Shown here piece after piece: positions 17,995 to 27,191 of a stretch of DNA of 64,000 nucleotides. This DNA is from Aliidiomarina quisquiliarum. GTDB taxonomy: Bacteria; Pseudomonadota; Gammaproteobacteria; Enterobacterales; Alteromonadaceae. Location of the stretch: positions 62,001 through 126,000 of the forward strand of contig NZ_JAMFTN010000021.1 in the NCBI RefSeq assembly GCF_023922585.1, given 5' to 3'. Every line of letters begins with the position of its first letter. The first letter of the stretch is position 1. The notes beneath the pieces were generated by a model. It did no database searches, was not told where the DNA came from, and was given only the letters and a program-made list of their open reading frames with translations. Made by a program: the position numbers and the translations under genes.

Positions 17995-20532
17995 TTACGG
18001 GGTTAAGGCGTTGTTAATCATGCGTTTCATGTAGTCGTAATGAGCAACCAGGTCGAACTCAGAACGACGTGGTGCACGCATGGCAGCAATACGCTCAAGT
18101 TGAGCAAAGGCTGTGGTGCGGGCAACGTTGTCAAATGCCGACTCTTCCACTAATCCAGTCATACTAATTAAACGCTTCACATACTCAATCTGTAAGTTAC
18201 GGCTGGTAGTGGAAAGCGATTTCGTTGATGGAAAAATAGCATTGGTTAAGTCGGTCATTACTGCGCTCAACGGATACTCGTTGCCATAACGGGTTGAATC
18301 TGTAATACGCTGGGTAGTGGCCGGGTGCATCACTTGGTTCAACACGTTTTGTTGCATGCTAAGTATCATGGCATGGAACTTCGGGTCTTCGTTGTTACCG
18401 TAATGGTCGAAACCACGGCGTTGGCGTTGCATATACGCAAGCACTGGCTCGATATCTTCCATTACATTTGGCGCAAACACATACTTAGCTAAGGTGTTCA
18501 TAGCCTCTTTCTGTGTTGCTTTTGGTACCGGCGTGAACGGAGCCGTGTTTGGCGCTTGGCCTACGTTGGCACGCTCTACATATACGCCGCCAATTTGACG
18601 AGAAACAACACCGGCTTGGCCACTATAAATACCGTACAAACGGCGGGCTAAGGTACTTAGCTTCTCGTGTGATTGGCCTTCATTGCGGGCACTATCGAGC
18701 AAGTTAGCAAAGGTGTTGTTAACAATGTCAAAACGGCCACGGGCATAAGCCACAGGGTTAGACGACATATCACCAATCATAACTTGTGGGTCAATATGGC
18801 GGCCTGGGGCGCGCATATCGTCGGCGTCGTTACCGAAGGCAAGGCCATGCTCATGGGAGCGGCTTAAAATGGCATCTAAGCGGGCTTGCTCTGCTTCTGG
18901 GTCTGCAACAGCGGGGCTATAACCGTATTCAATGGCCCATTCGTCGTAAGGACCCACCACCCATTGATAGTAGTCACCTTGGCTAAGGCCTGGCGGGGCA
19001 ATGTTTACCGGTGCATAGTCCATAACAGAGCCGGTAAGTACACCTTGGGTAAGGGCTTGGTCATGTACTTGTTCATGGTCCCACAAAATAGAGGCTTTCA
19101 TATTGTGGTTTAAACCGAGAGTGTGGCCCACTTCATGTAAAATAACGTGAATCATGCCTTGGCGTAACAGTTCGTTGTCGTCGATCGACTCTTTACCTAA
19201 CAAACCAGCCATAGCATTACCCGCCACTAAACCTTCATGCACCAGAAAACCTTGGCTGCAATATAAGGCGTCGCTGGCGCCTGCATCGTGTTTATTGATA
19301 CCGTTGGCGTCATACAGCTCGCCTTCAATCCAACGGTTCGTCATGTAAACGTATTCCATCATAATATCAGCCGCAATTAGCTGGCCGGTAAGCGGATTAG
19401 CTAACGACGGACCATAACCACCAAAAGGCGGATTAGGTGACGAAGTCCAACGAATCACGTTGTAGCGAATATCACCCGCGTCCCAGTCCGCGTCGTCGGG
19501 TTGAATACGTACTTCAATGGCATTACTAAACCCGGCGGTTTCAAAGGCTTTATTCCAACCTAAAACACCCTCGGTAATGACGTTGCGCCATTCTTCCGGG
19601 GTCGTGTTTTCTAAATAGAATACAATCGGCTCGACAGGATCAGACAAGGCCGCAGCAGGGTCTTTCTTAACTAAGTGCCAGCGGTTAATCACGTCGTTAT
19701 AAGGCGTCCAGTCGGGCGAGGTCATATCGTCGTATTGGCTGCCAAAATAACCAACGCGAGCGTCGTCGCGGCGTGGCTGAAAGTCATTGTCGGGTAACTG
19801 AATGAAAGAATGTTGTAGGGTTACCGAAGTAGAGCGTGCATCAGCAATGGCGTTACTACCACCACTGGTGGGGTTTGGGTTGTTAAATACATAGTTTACC
19901 ACCACGTCAATATTTTCAGGGTATACGCGGTCATTCACTACGCGAGATTGTGCCGCATTTAAGCTACCCACACTGAAAGATTCAGGACCAGCACCCGGGC
20001 GGCTGTACGGCGACACTTTGTGTAATGCTTCGCTGAGGAATAAATCGTCGGCAGCAAAAATAAGGCGGCCGTCTTCTTCATGTTTAATCGGGAAGCTGGC
20101 GAGTACGGAGGTACTCATGTTAGCGTCTGCCGCCCGGCTTAAAGCACTACTTTCGTTAAATTGATAGCGCAAAGGCTTTTGAATAATATCGATGCGATCA
20201 AAGTAACGACGAAACTCAATCACTTTTTCATCGCGGTAATTTCCACGGAAGTGGCCGGCTTCTAATACACCGTCGGTGGAAAGGGCAAAGTATAAAAATG
20301 GCGTGTCGAGCTGAGTGTCTTTAATCGACATCATTAACTTACCGTCTTCTTCATTACGGTACAGGTTAAATAGGCCTTCTTGAATTTGTAGGTCTTTGGT
20401 TAAAGACGCATAAGTAACTTCTTCGTCTTCTTTTGCTTTTTTATCGGCATCTTCAGCATAGGTTGGGAAGCTATAACTATTTAACCCAAGCGCTAAAGCA
20501 ACAGCTGCGCCAACAGCGATTCGTTTAAACAT
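17995..20532 (-). CDS. Secreted zinc-dependent metalloprotease (DUF5117/DUF5118 family)
   Basis: An 845-residue protein with a Sec signal (MFKRIAVGAAVALALGLNSYS...) and a short charged linker. A DUF5118/DUF5117-type N-terminal half follows (about 50-320), then a metzincin-like catalytic domain with the zinc site HEVGHTLGLNHN near residue 475 and a following SVMDYAPV Met-turn. The C-terminal part is helical. Such proteins are periplasmic or outer-surface in Bacteroidota and marine gammaproteobacteria; the substrate is unknown. It is divergent from the copper operon, and I see no functional tie. Confidence 0.88.
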   Translation of the reverse strand: MFKRIAVGAAVALALGLNSYSFPTYAEDADKKAKEDEEVTYASLTKDLQIQEGLFNLYRNEEDGKLMMSIKDTQLDTPFLYFALSTDGVLEAGHFRGNYRDEKVIEFRRYFDRIDIIQKPLRYQFNESSALSRAADANMSTSVLASFPIKHEEDGRLIFAADDLFLSEALHKVSPYSRPGAGPESFSVGSLNAAQSRVVNDRVYPENIDVVVNYVFNNPNPTSGGSNAIADARSTSVTLQHSFIQLPDNDFQPRRDDARVGYFGSQYDDMTSPDWTPYNDVINRWHLVKKDPAAALSDPVEPIVFYLENTTPEEWRNVITEGVLGWNKAFETAGFSNAIEVRIQPDDADWDAGDIRYNVIRWTSSPNPPFGGYGPSLANPLTGQLIAADIMMEYVYMTNRWIEGELYDANGINKHDAGASDALYCSQGFLVHEGLVAGNAMAGLLGKESIDDNELLRQGMIHVILHEVGHTLGLNHNMKASILWDHEQVHDQALTQGVLTGSVMDYAPVNIAPPGLSQGDYYQWVVGPYDEWAIEYGYSPAVADPEAEQARLDAILSRSHEHGLAFGNDADDMRAPGRHIDPQVMIGDMSSNPVAYARGRFDIVNNTFANLLDSARNEGQSHEKLSTLARRLYGIYSGQAGVVSRQIGGVYVERANVGQAPNTAPFTPVPKATQKEAMNTLAKYVFAPNVMEDIEPVLAYMQRQRRGFDHYGNNEDPKFHAMILSMQQNVLNQVMHPATTQRITDSTRYGNEYPLSAVMTDLTNAIFPSTKSLSTTSRNLQIEYVKRLISMTGLVEESAFDNVARTTAFAQLERIAAMRAPRRSEFDLVAHYDYMKRMINNALTP

Positions 20533-20644
20533 GGTGGTTCCTCTTGGTTTATTAACTTTTTGATTCTATATGGAACACAAACGAAATGACAAAACTAACC
20601 CGTAACAAAGTGTGACTAAATTTTGCATTGGTTTAACATTGTCT

Positions 20645-20673
20645 TTGCAATGGCGGGCTGGAAGTGGTATTTA
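20645..20673 (+). promoter_or_regulatory. Candidate promoter of the copper efflux operon
   Basis: TTGCAA at 20645-20650 and TATTTA at 20668-20673 are spaced by 17 bases, an acceptable sigma-70 pair. They point to the Cys/His-rich protein gene starting at 20739. The perfect palindrome at 20687-20710 begins 13 bases after the -10. This is assigned by eye. Confidence 0.45.
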
Positions 20674-20686
20674 TTGCACTCTCGTT

Positions 20687-20710
20687 ACTTACTAAGTGCA
20701 CTTAGTAAGT
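20687..20710. promoter_or_regulatory. 24-bp perfect palindrome, candidate operator of the copper operon
   Basis: The half-site ACTTACTAAGTG is followed directly by its reverse complement. At about +7 to +30 from the candidate promoter, it is well placed for a dimeric repressor. It does not look like a CueR box or a CusR box, and no regulator gene lies next to it. Half of the palindrome is followed by further TAAGT repeats. Confidence 0.6.
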
Positions 20711-20738
20711 GCAAGGTAAGTACTGAATAAGGGCAGCT

Positions 20739-21140
20739 GTGAAGGCTATTTGGATTTGTTTTACATTATTAACACTGTTACTGGCGCCGTTTTCAGCGGC
20801 CCAGTCGCAGGCGATGAATATTGAAAACAGTAATCTGTCTGGCCATCACGAAACAGCTATATGTGCTATGCATGGCGTGGGGCAACCGGTTAGTAAAGCG
20901 GCCAACAGTGGCCATGACTGCTGCCCCGATGTTCTTATCAGCGACATGCTTACCGACAGCTGTGAAACCATCGACTGTGAGCAAGACTGTGGACACTGCC
21001 TTGGTTCCGCCTCGAATTTTGCCACTTTACAGGTAGACAACCGCGTGTCGCCTTATGTTCCTGTTAGTAATAACGCCCACTATCACTTCTCGTTGCAAGT
21101 GATGGTTGCTTCACCCCAAACTCCACCCCCGAACGCCTAA
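20739..21140 (+). CDS. Small Cys/His-rich periplasmic protein, first gene of the copper efflux operon
   Basis: A 133-residue protein starting at a GTG, with a signal peptide (MKAIWICFTLLTLLLAPFSAAQSQA). The mature part has clustered potential metal ligands: HHE, CAMH, HDCCPD, and CETIDCEQDCGHC, then a Pro-rich end. It resembles the poorly defined CopL/DUF2946-like proteins found beside copper genes; that assignment is an inference from composition and position. It precedes the CusB-like adaptor by 150 bases. A metal-binding or metal-sensing accessory role is plausible. Confidence 0.65.
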   Translation: MKAIWICFTLLTLLLAPFSAAQSQAMNIENSNLSGHHETAICAMHGVGQPVSKAANSGHDCCPDVLISDMLTDSCETIDCEQDCGHCLGSASNFATLQVDNRVSPYVPVSNNAHYHFSLQVMVASPQTPPPNA

Positions 21141-21290
21141 TTCAACTCAAGATATACCTATTTATTGCGCCGTTGGAGAAATTCCACACGGTCGCTACGA
21201 CTTGGTAGAACGTTTGCACACACGCCTTTATTGGTTTTCATTCGGATCTACCGCCCCCGTTATTACTGAATAAATTCAGGAGCGCCTATC

Positions 21291-23054
21291 ATGGCATCCA
21301 CTATGCGTTTTATTATCTTAGTTGCACTTTCTCTGCTTGCAGTTACTGCCTGTGGGGGCGACAGCAAAGCTCTCAATTCGTCGCAAACAGTGGCTGAACA
21401 AGTCGCTGCGGCGGCAACAGTAAATGAATACACCTGTTCTATGCACCCTTCTATACGGTCGAGCGACCCCAATGGTAAATGCCCGATTTGTGGCATGGAC
21501 CTCATTCCAGTGCGAAGTAGCCAAAGCAGTGGCGAGCATACGGACCATGGTTTAGTTAGTTTAGACTTGTCTGAACGGAGCAAAGCCTTAGCAAGTATTG
21601 AAACAGCGCCGGCTCGCTATCGCCAGCTGGAAAAACACATTGCTGCGGTGGGTGTAGTGGCGTGGAATACTCGCAGTATGCGAACCTTGTCGGCCTGGAC
21701 TGACGGCCGTATTGATCAGCTATATGTGAATGCGGTAGGCGACAAAGTAGAGCGTGGCCAAGCCGTTGCCCAGTTATACAGCCCAGAACTATTTATTGCC
21801 CAACAAGAATATGTAGATGCGGTACAAAGTGTGCAAAAGTTGCAGGGAAATGACAATTTAATGCGTTCGGCCGAGCAAATGCAGGCTGCTGCAGAGCACC
21901 GTTTAGCATTGCTTGGCGTGCCTACGGCGCACATGCGAAAACTTGCACGCGAACAAAAAGTGGCGGCGCAAATTGATATTCAAGCACCGGTTACGGGTAT
22001 TGTTACCGCAACCTTTGTGCGTGAAGGTCAGTACGTTACCACAGGCTCGGCCATTGCCAGTGTGGTTGACCCAAGCACCATGTGGGTGTTGCTAGAAGTG
22101 TACCAAGACGACTTGCCATGGCTAAGCACAGGGCTACAGATTGAATTGCAACTGGCAAACCAAGCGAAAACACTTAGCGGTACGGTGGTAGAAATATTGC
22201 CGGAATTAAGTGCGCAACAAATTGCTCAGGTTCGAGTTGAAGTAGCCAATGCAGACTTCGCGCTGCGCCCAGGTAGTTTTATTAATGGTGGCTTTACGGT
22301 TGCCACCAACCAGGTGTTAACCATTCCCCGTAGTGCAGTATTATTTACTGGTTCACGGTCGTTAGTGTATGTGGCTGACGGGCACCAGGCTGGGGTTTTT
22401 CATCAACGTGAAGTGGTGTTAGGCGAGCGCATAAACCAGCACTACATTGTACATTCAGGGCTTGAAGCAGGTGAGCTAGTGGTAAGCAAGGGTAGTTTCC
22501 GTATTGACAGTGAACTGCAGTTACAGGGTGAAAACAGCATGATGTCGCACGACGCTACCGCAGTTGAAGTAGAGCATGATATGTCTGCTCATAACCATGC
22601 TAATCACAGCCTGCCTGAACAAATTATGCTGGATCACCAAGCGGTTGAAATTTTCCCGGCGTATTTTGCGATGTGGTCAGCGCTGCATAGCGACCAACTC
22701 GAGCAATGGCAGCAGGCAGCTGAACAGTATTTTGCGGCTGTAAATAGGGTGCACTGGCCCGACGCTTTAACTGCATTGAAACAAGGGCTGCTAACCAATA
22801 GCGAGCACTTACATCATGTAACAAGCATAAGCCAAGCCCGCAGTCAGTTTTTCGACCATTCCAAAGCCATGATCGAGCTGGCGCGTATGGGGGTGCATGA
22901 AGGTGAAATATTCCGTGCGCATTGCCCTATGGCCCGCGATAACGCGGGTGCCGACTGGTTGCAACCCAACAACGAACTACTGAACCCCTACTTTGGGGCC
23001 AGCATGTTGCGTTGCGGTAGTATTGAAGAAGCCATTGGAGGACATAACCAATGA
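21291..23054 (+). CDS. cusB: CusB-like RND adaptor with N-terminal heavy-metal-binding and C-terminal DUF3347 domains
   Basis: A periplasmic membrane-fusion protein for copper/silver efflux, 587 residues. It has a lipoprotein-type signal with VTAC. A heavy-metal-binding domain follows (YTCSMHPSIRSSDPNGKC... to CGMDLIPV, about 45-72), then the barrel-sandwich/beta-barrel adaptor (about 100-410). A His-rich spacer (HDATAVEVEHDMSAHNHANH) leads to a C-terminal DUF3347-type domain (about 445-580) with CPMA and NPYFGASMLRCG. E. coli CusB lacks both extra domains. Its stop overlaps the cusA start as ATGA, so the pair is translationally coupled. Confidence 0.92.
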   Translation: MASTMRFIILVALSLLAVTACGGDSKALNSSQTVAEQVAAAATVNEYTCSMHPSIRSSDPNGKCPICGMDLIPVRSSQSSGEHTDHGLVSLDLSERSKALASIETAPARYRQLEKHIAAVGVVAWNTRSMRTLSAWTDGRIDQLYVNAVGDKVERGQAVAQLYSPELFIAQQEYVDAVQSVQKLQGNDNLMRSAEQMQAAAEHRLALLGVPTAHMRKLAREQKVAAQIDIQAPVTGIVTATFVREGQYVTTGSAIASVVDPSTMWVLLEVYQDDLPWLSTGLQIELQLANQAKTLSGTVVEILPELSAQQIAQVRVEVANADFALRPGSFINGGFTVATNQVLTIPRSAVLFTGSRSLVYVADGHQAGVFHQREVVLGERINQHYIVHSGLEAGELVVSKGSFRIDSELQLQGENSMMSHDATAVEVEHDMSAHNHANHSLPEQIMLDHQAVEIFPAYFAMWSALHSDQLEQWQQAAEQYFAAVNRVHWPDALTALKQGLLTNSEHLHHVTSISQARSQFFDHSKAMIELARMGVHEGEIFRAHCPMARDNAGADWLQPNNELLNPYFGASMLRCGSIEEAIGGHNQ

Positions 23055-26000
23055 TTAACTGGTTATTACGCCATCCTTTTATAGCTATGGTGTCGATACT
23101 ATTGGTGGTGGCGGGTGGCTTAGCCACCACTCCCTTTAGCACCCACGAGGCCTTACCAAGTTCGCCCGTGGCCGTCGATGCACTGCCGAACCTAGGTGAA
23201 AACCAACAAATTGTGTTTACCCAGTGGGCCGGCCGTTCGCCGCAAGACGTAGATGACCAAGTAAGTTACCCCTTAAGTTTAGCGCTTATGGGCGTACCTG
23301 GAGTGCGCGATGTACGCACCTTATCTATGTTTGGCTTTTCCAGTATCGCCGTTATTTTTGACGACAACATAGACTTTTACTGGTCGCGTTCGCGGCTGTT
23401 GGAAAAACTAAGCGCCTTACCAGCGGGCACCTTGCCCACCGGCGTACAGCCTACCTTAGGGCCAGACGCCACAGGCCTGGGCCAAGTGTACTGGTACACC
23501 CTTGAAGGCCGCGATAGGGCAGGTAGCCCTATTGGAGGCTGGAATTTGGACGAAATAAGAAGTGTACAAGACTGGTTAGTGCGTTACGCCTTACTGGGTG
23601 TACAAGGCGTAACTGAAGTGGCTTCCGTTGGTGGCTATGTGCGCGAATACCAAATCGACGTCGACGCCAATGCCCTGCGATTGTACAACCTAACCTTGGC
23701 AGAAGTGGTGCAGGCGGTTGCCAACTCAAATTTAGACGTGGGCGCTCGTACTACGGAAATTAATCAAGTGGATTATTTAATTCGTGGCGTTGGTTTTTTA
23801 CAGTCGTTAACCGACATAGAGCAGGCGGTGGTAGCTTACCGCAATGAACAAACGCCTATTCGTGTAAGTGATGTAGCTACGGTCGGTTTAGGCCCAGCAA
23901 CGCGAGCTGGCGCCTTAGACGTAGGCGGTGTGGAAGCCGTCGGTGGAGTGGTCACTATACGAGAAGGTGCCAATGCCCTACAAGTAATAGAACGGGTACA
24001 GGAAAAAATTACCCAAATGTCAGCTACTTTGCCCCGTAAAGCAGTGATAGATTGGGCGTTGGTTAGCCCTGAGCAGGTCGACGCCTTTGCCGCACTTAAT
24101 CAGTTACAACCTTGGCAAGTAGGCAGCACCAATAGCATGGCCGTAGCAGCGAATGAAAGCTGGCGCCAGTGGTTGTCGCAACACCCAGTAGAACAATGGC
24201 CTACCTGGCTGGCAGAAAGCCAATTAAACATTGTTCCCTTCTATGACCGTTCGATACTTATTGAAGAAACTTTAAGTACTTTAAGCCAAACTTTGTACCA
24301 ACAAGTGTTGGTAACGGCAATTGTTATTCTGTTGCTGTTAGTGCGTTTTCGAGCCGCTGTGGCTGTGGTTATTATGCTGCCGCTTACCGTTTTAATGACT
24401 TTTATAGCTATGCGGTTATTGCATATTGAAGCCAATATAGTGGCTGTGGCGGGTATTGCTATTGCCATAGGTACCATTGTTGATATGGCCATTATTATGA
24501 CCGATAACGTCATGCGCAAGCGCGAGCAGAACCCTACTTGGTCGGCCTTTGAGCAAGTAAAAGAGGGCTGCGAAGAAGTAGCGCCGGCGGTGGTTACGGC
24601 TATTACCACTACTATTATTAGCTTTTTACCGGTGTTTGCTTTAACGGGCGCAGAGGGCAAGTTATTTTCGCCACTAGCCTATACCAAAACCTTAGTTCTT
24701 ATTTGCTCGGTAATGCTGGCATTGGTGGTGTTGCCGGTGCTATTACAATGGTTGTTTAATAGTAAGTTTGAGCGCTGGTCAGTCGGCTTTGAACGTTATG
24801 CGCGCACTCGCCGAGTGGTGTTTTTTAGCCTAATAATATGGCTGGTTTGGGGCTTGAGCACGGTATGGATGCCCCTAGGCGTTGACGCCAGCACAGTAAA
24901 AAATACGCTGTTTGTAGCGTTAATATTTTCACTGTTTGGTGGCGGCGTATGGGTATTGTGGCGTTATTATGCGCGCTTACTTGGCTTTTTATTACAGCAT
25001 AAGGCGTTGTTTATGCTGGTACCTATAAGTTTGGTAATTGTAGCGTTAGTTATTGCGCCGCGGCTTGGGCGTGAATTTATGCCGGCCTTAGATGAAGGCA
25101 CTTTTTTATATATGCCCACCACCATGCCTCATGCGTCTATTGGTGAAGTGCTTGATGTGCTGAGTGAGCAAGACCGGGCCATTGCCGCTATTCCTGAAGT
25201 TGAACGCGTGGTAGGAAAGCTAGGGCGAGCGGAAACCGCACTCGACCCGGCGCCTATTTCAATGATAGAAACCATTATTCAATATAAGCCCGAGTTTGCT
25301 TTTAATGAAAGCGGCAAGCGGGTACGCCAATGGCGCGATCATATACGAACTCCCGACGATATTTGGCAAGAAATTGTTGCTGCGGCGCAGGTGCTAGGGG
25401 TTACTTCAGCGCCTAAACTACAGCCTATTGAAACCCGCCAAATTATGTTGCAAACGGGCATGCGTGCCAGTATGGGTATTAAGGTGCAGGCCCCCGACTT
25501 AGCCCGTTTAGAGCAAAGTGTGATTGATCTCGAAGGGCTGGTACGCGAGTCGCCCATGGTTAGTGTTGGCTCGGTAAATGGTGAACGGGTAGTGGGCCAG
25601 CCATATTTAGAAATACATTTAGACCGCACGCAGCTAGCGCGCTATGGGCTAACCGTAGCCGATGTGCAGCACACCATAAGTACGGCCATAGGTGGGGTAG
25701 AAGCGACCAAAACAGTAACTGGGCGTGAACGCTATTCGGTGCGAGTACGTTATCAACGAGAGCAGCGCGATAGCATTGAAGCCATGGAAAGTGTGTTGCT
25801 GGCAACGCCAGCGGGCACCCATATTCCACTTTCGTACGTGACCACTATTGAATATGTACGTGGTCCGCAAATGATTCGTTCGGAAAATACCTTCTTAACG
25901 GCCTATGTTACCTTTGGCGCTCGTTCGGGCTTGGCCGACGTAGACGTGGTGGAGTCGGTGCAAGCATTAGTGGCCGATACTATTGCCAAGGGTGAACTTA

Positions 26001-26677
26001 ACTTAGCTGAAGGTGTGCAATATAGTTTTGCGGGTAGTTATCAACACCAGCAACGGGCTAGTGCAACCTTAAGTTGGGTGCTGCCCATTGCCTTGTTATT
26101 AATTTTCACCGTGCTGTATTTACAGTTTAAGCAGCTTGGCACCGCACTTATAGTGTTTAGTGGTATTGCGGTGGCGTGGTCGGGTGGGTTTATTTTACTT
26201 TACCTATATGGCCAACCGTGGTTTATGAACTTTACCCTGCCTTGGCTAAGCGACGGGGCTACTTTGCAGGCTATTTTTCAAATTAAAACCGTGCATTTAA
26301 GTATTGCTGTTTGGGTGGGCTTTTTAGCCCTGTTTGGTATTGCGGTAGACGACGGTGTAATTATGGCCACCTATTTAAAACAGCGCTTTGACGAAGGCGT
26401 TGGTCGCTCGGTGGCAGAAATACGTAGTGCCGTAATAGAAGCGGGTATGAAGCGGGTTAGGCCGTGTTTGGTTACCAGTGCCACCACTATTATTGCTCTG
26501 TTGCCAGTGATTACTGCATCGGGTCGGGGGGCCGATATTATGATACCTATGGCAATTCCTACCATTGGTGGGTTATTCTGTGTTGGATTAAGTATGTTTT
26601 TAGTGCCGGTGTTTTGGAGCTGGCGCGAAGAGCAGCGTTTACAGCAACAAATGGTTTCAGTAAAACATGAGCAATAA
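23051..26677 (+). CDS. cusA: CusA/CzcA-family heavy-metal RND efflux pump, extended form
   Basis: A trimeric inner-membrane proton antiporter expected to export Cu(I)/Ag(I). At 1208 residues it is longer than E. coli CusA (1047). The heavy-metal RND pattern is clear: FSTHEALPSSPVAVDALPNLGE..Q, VPFYDRS (about 397), the membrane helix with GIAIAIGTIVDMAIIMTDN, GREFMPALDEG and LQTGMRASMGIK. That Met-rich segment matches the metal-site Met region of CusA. About 50 extra residues (roughly 343-396, rich in Trp/Gln) precede VPFYDRS, and extra hydrophobic residues lie near 590-640. The last 11 bases overlap ogt. Confidence 0.93.
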   Translation: MINWLLRHPFIAMVSILLVVAGGLATTPFSTHEALPSSPVAVDALPNLGENQQIVFTQWAGRSPQDVDDQVSYPLSLALMGVPGVRDVRTLSMFGFSSIAVIFDDNIDFYWSRSRLLEKLSALPAGTLPTGVQPTLGPDATGLGQVYWYTLEGRDRAGSPIGGWNLDEIRSVQDWLVRYALLGVQGVTEVASVGGYVREYQIDVDANALRLYNLTLAEVVQAVANSNLDVGARTTEINQVDYLIRGVGFLQSLTDIEQAVVAYRNEQTPIRVSDVATVGLGPATRAGALDVGGVEAVGGVVTIREGANALQVIERVQEKITQMSATLPRKAVIDWALVSPEQVDAFAALNQLQPWQVGSTNSMAVAANESWRQWLSQHPVEQWPTWLAESQLNIVPFYDRSILIEETLSTLSQTLYQQVLVTAIVILLLLVRFRAAVAVVIMLPLTVLMTFIAMRLLHIEANIVAVAGIAIAIGTIVDMAIIMTDNVMRKREQNPTWSAFEQVKEGCEEVAPAVVTAITTTIISFLPVFALTGAEGKLFSPLAYTKTLVLICSVMLALVVLPVLLQWLFNSKFERWSVGFERYARTRRVVFFSLIIWLVWGLSTVWMPLGVDASTVKNTLFVALIFSLFGGGVWVLWRYYARLLGFLLQHKALFMLVPISLVIVALVIAPRLGREFMPALDEGTFLYMPTTMPHASIGEVLDVLSEQDRAIAAIPEVERVVGKLGRAETALDPAPISMIETIIQYKPEFAFNESGKRVRQWRDHIRTPDDIWQEIVAAAQVLGVTSAPKLQPIETRQIMLQTGMRASMGIKVQAPDLARLEQSVIDLEGLVRESPMVSVGSVNGERVVGQPYLEIHLDRTQLARYGLTVADVQHTISTAIGGVEATKTVTGRERYSVRVRYQREQRDSIEAMESVLLATPAGTHIPLSYVTTIEYVRGPQMIRSENTFLTAYVTFGARSGLADVDVVESVQALVADTIAKGELNLAEGVQYSFAGSYQHQQRASATLSWVLPIALLLIFTVLYLQFKQLGTALIVFSGIAVAWSGGFILLYLYGQPWFMNFTLPWLSDGATLQAIFQIKTVHLSIAVWVGFLALFGIAVDDGVIMATYLKQRFDEGVGRSVAEIRSAVIEAGMKRVRPCLVTSATTIIALLPVITASGRGADIMIPMAIPTIGGLFCVGLSMFLVPVFWSWREEQRLQQQMVSVKHEQ

Positions 26678-27191
26678 CACCAAACATTGCCGGGTTATTC
26701 AACACACGCCGGTAGGGCATTTATTGGCCTGTGCGGCAAAAGTGGAAGGTATGGGGGGTATGGAAGGGCTGGTAATTACCCAGCTTGACTTTCTTCCCGC
26801 CGAGCAACTAGAACAAGGGCTCGCAGCTGAGTATCAGCCTGCGAGCTTTGTATTAGAGCAGCTAGAAAGCGAGCTAAAGGCTTACTTTGCTGGCCAGTTA
26901 AAAGAATTTACCGTGCCGCTGGCACCTAGCGGAACTGAATTTCAACAAGCCGTATGGGCTGCTTTAACCACCATTCCTTATGGTGCCACTTGGTCGTACA
27001 AACAACTCGCCGAGGCAGTACATAGACCGAAAGGGTATCAAGCTGTGGGGCAAGCCAACGGCCGTAACCCAATTGCGATAGTTATTCCTTGCCACCGGGT
27101 TGTTGCCGCCAATGGTGGTTTAGGTGGTTACACCGGCGGGGTAGGTATAAAACAGCGATTACTCAATTTAGAGGAGGCTTCATGTCGTTGA
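26667..27191 (+). CDS. ogt: Methylated-DNA--protein-cysteine methyltransferase
   Basis: A suicide DNA-repair protein that takes the alkyl group from O6-alkylguanine. The 174-residue product has an N-terminal ribonuclease-like half and the C-terminal ATase domain. The Arg-finger helix region is YKQLAEAV, the turn NGRNPIAIVIPCHRVV contains acceptor C142, and GGLGGYTGGVGIKQRLL follows. The start lies inside the cusA 3' end (11-base overlap), so translation is coupled to the copper operon. No link to copper is implied by the family. Confidence 0.95.
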   Translation: MSNNTKHCRVIQHTPVGHLLACAAKVEGMGGMEGLVITQLDFLPAEQLEQGLAAEYQPASFVLEQLESELKAYFAGQLKEFTVPLAPSGTEFQQAVWAALTTIPYGATWSYKQLAEAVHRPKGYQAVGQANGRNPIAIVIPCHRVVAANGGLGGYTGGVGIKQRLLNLEEASCR

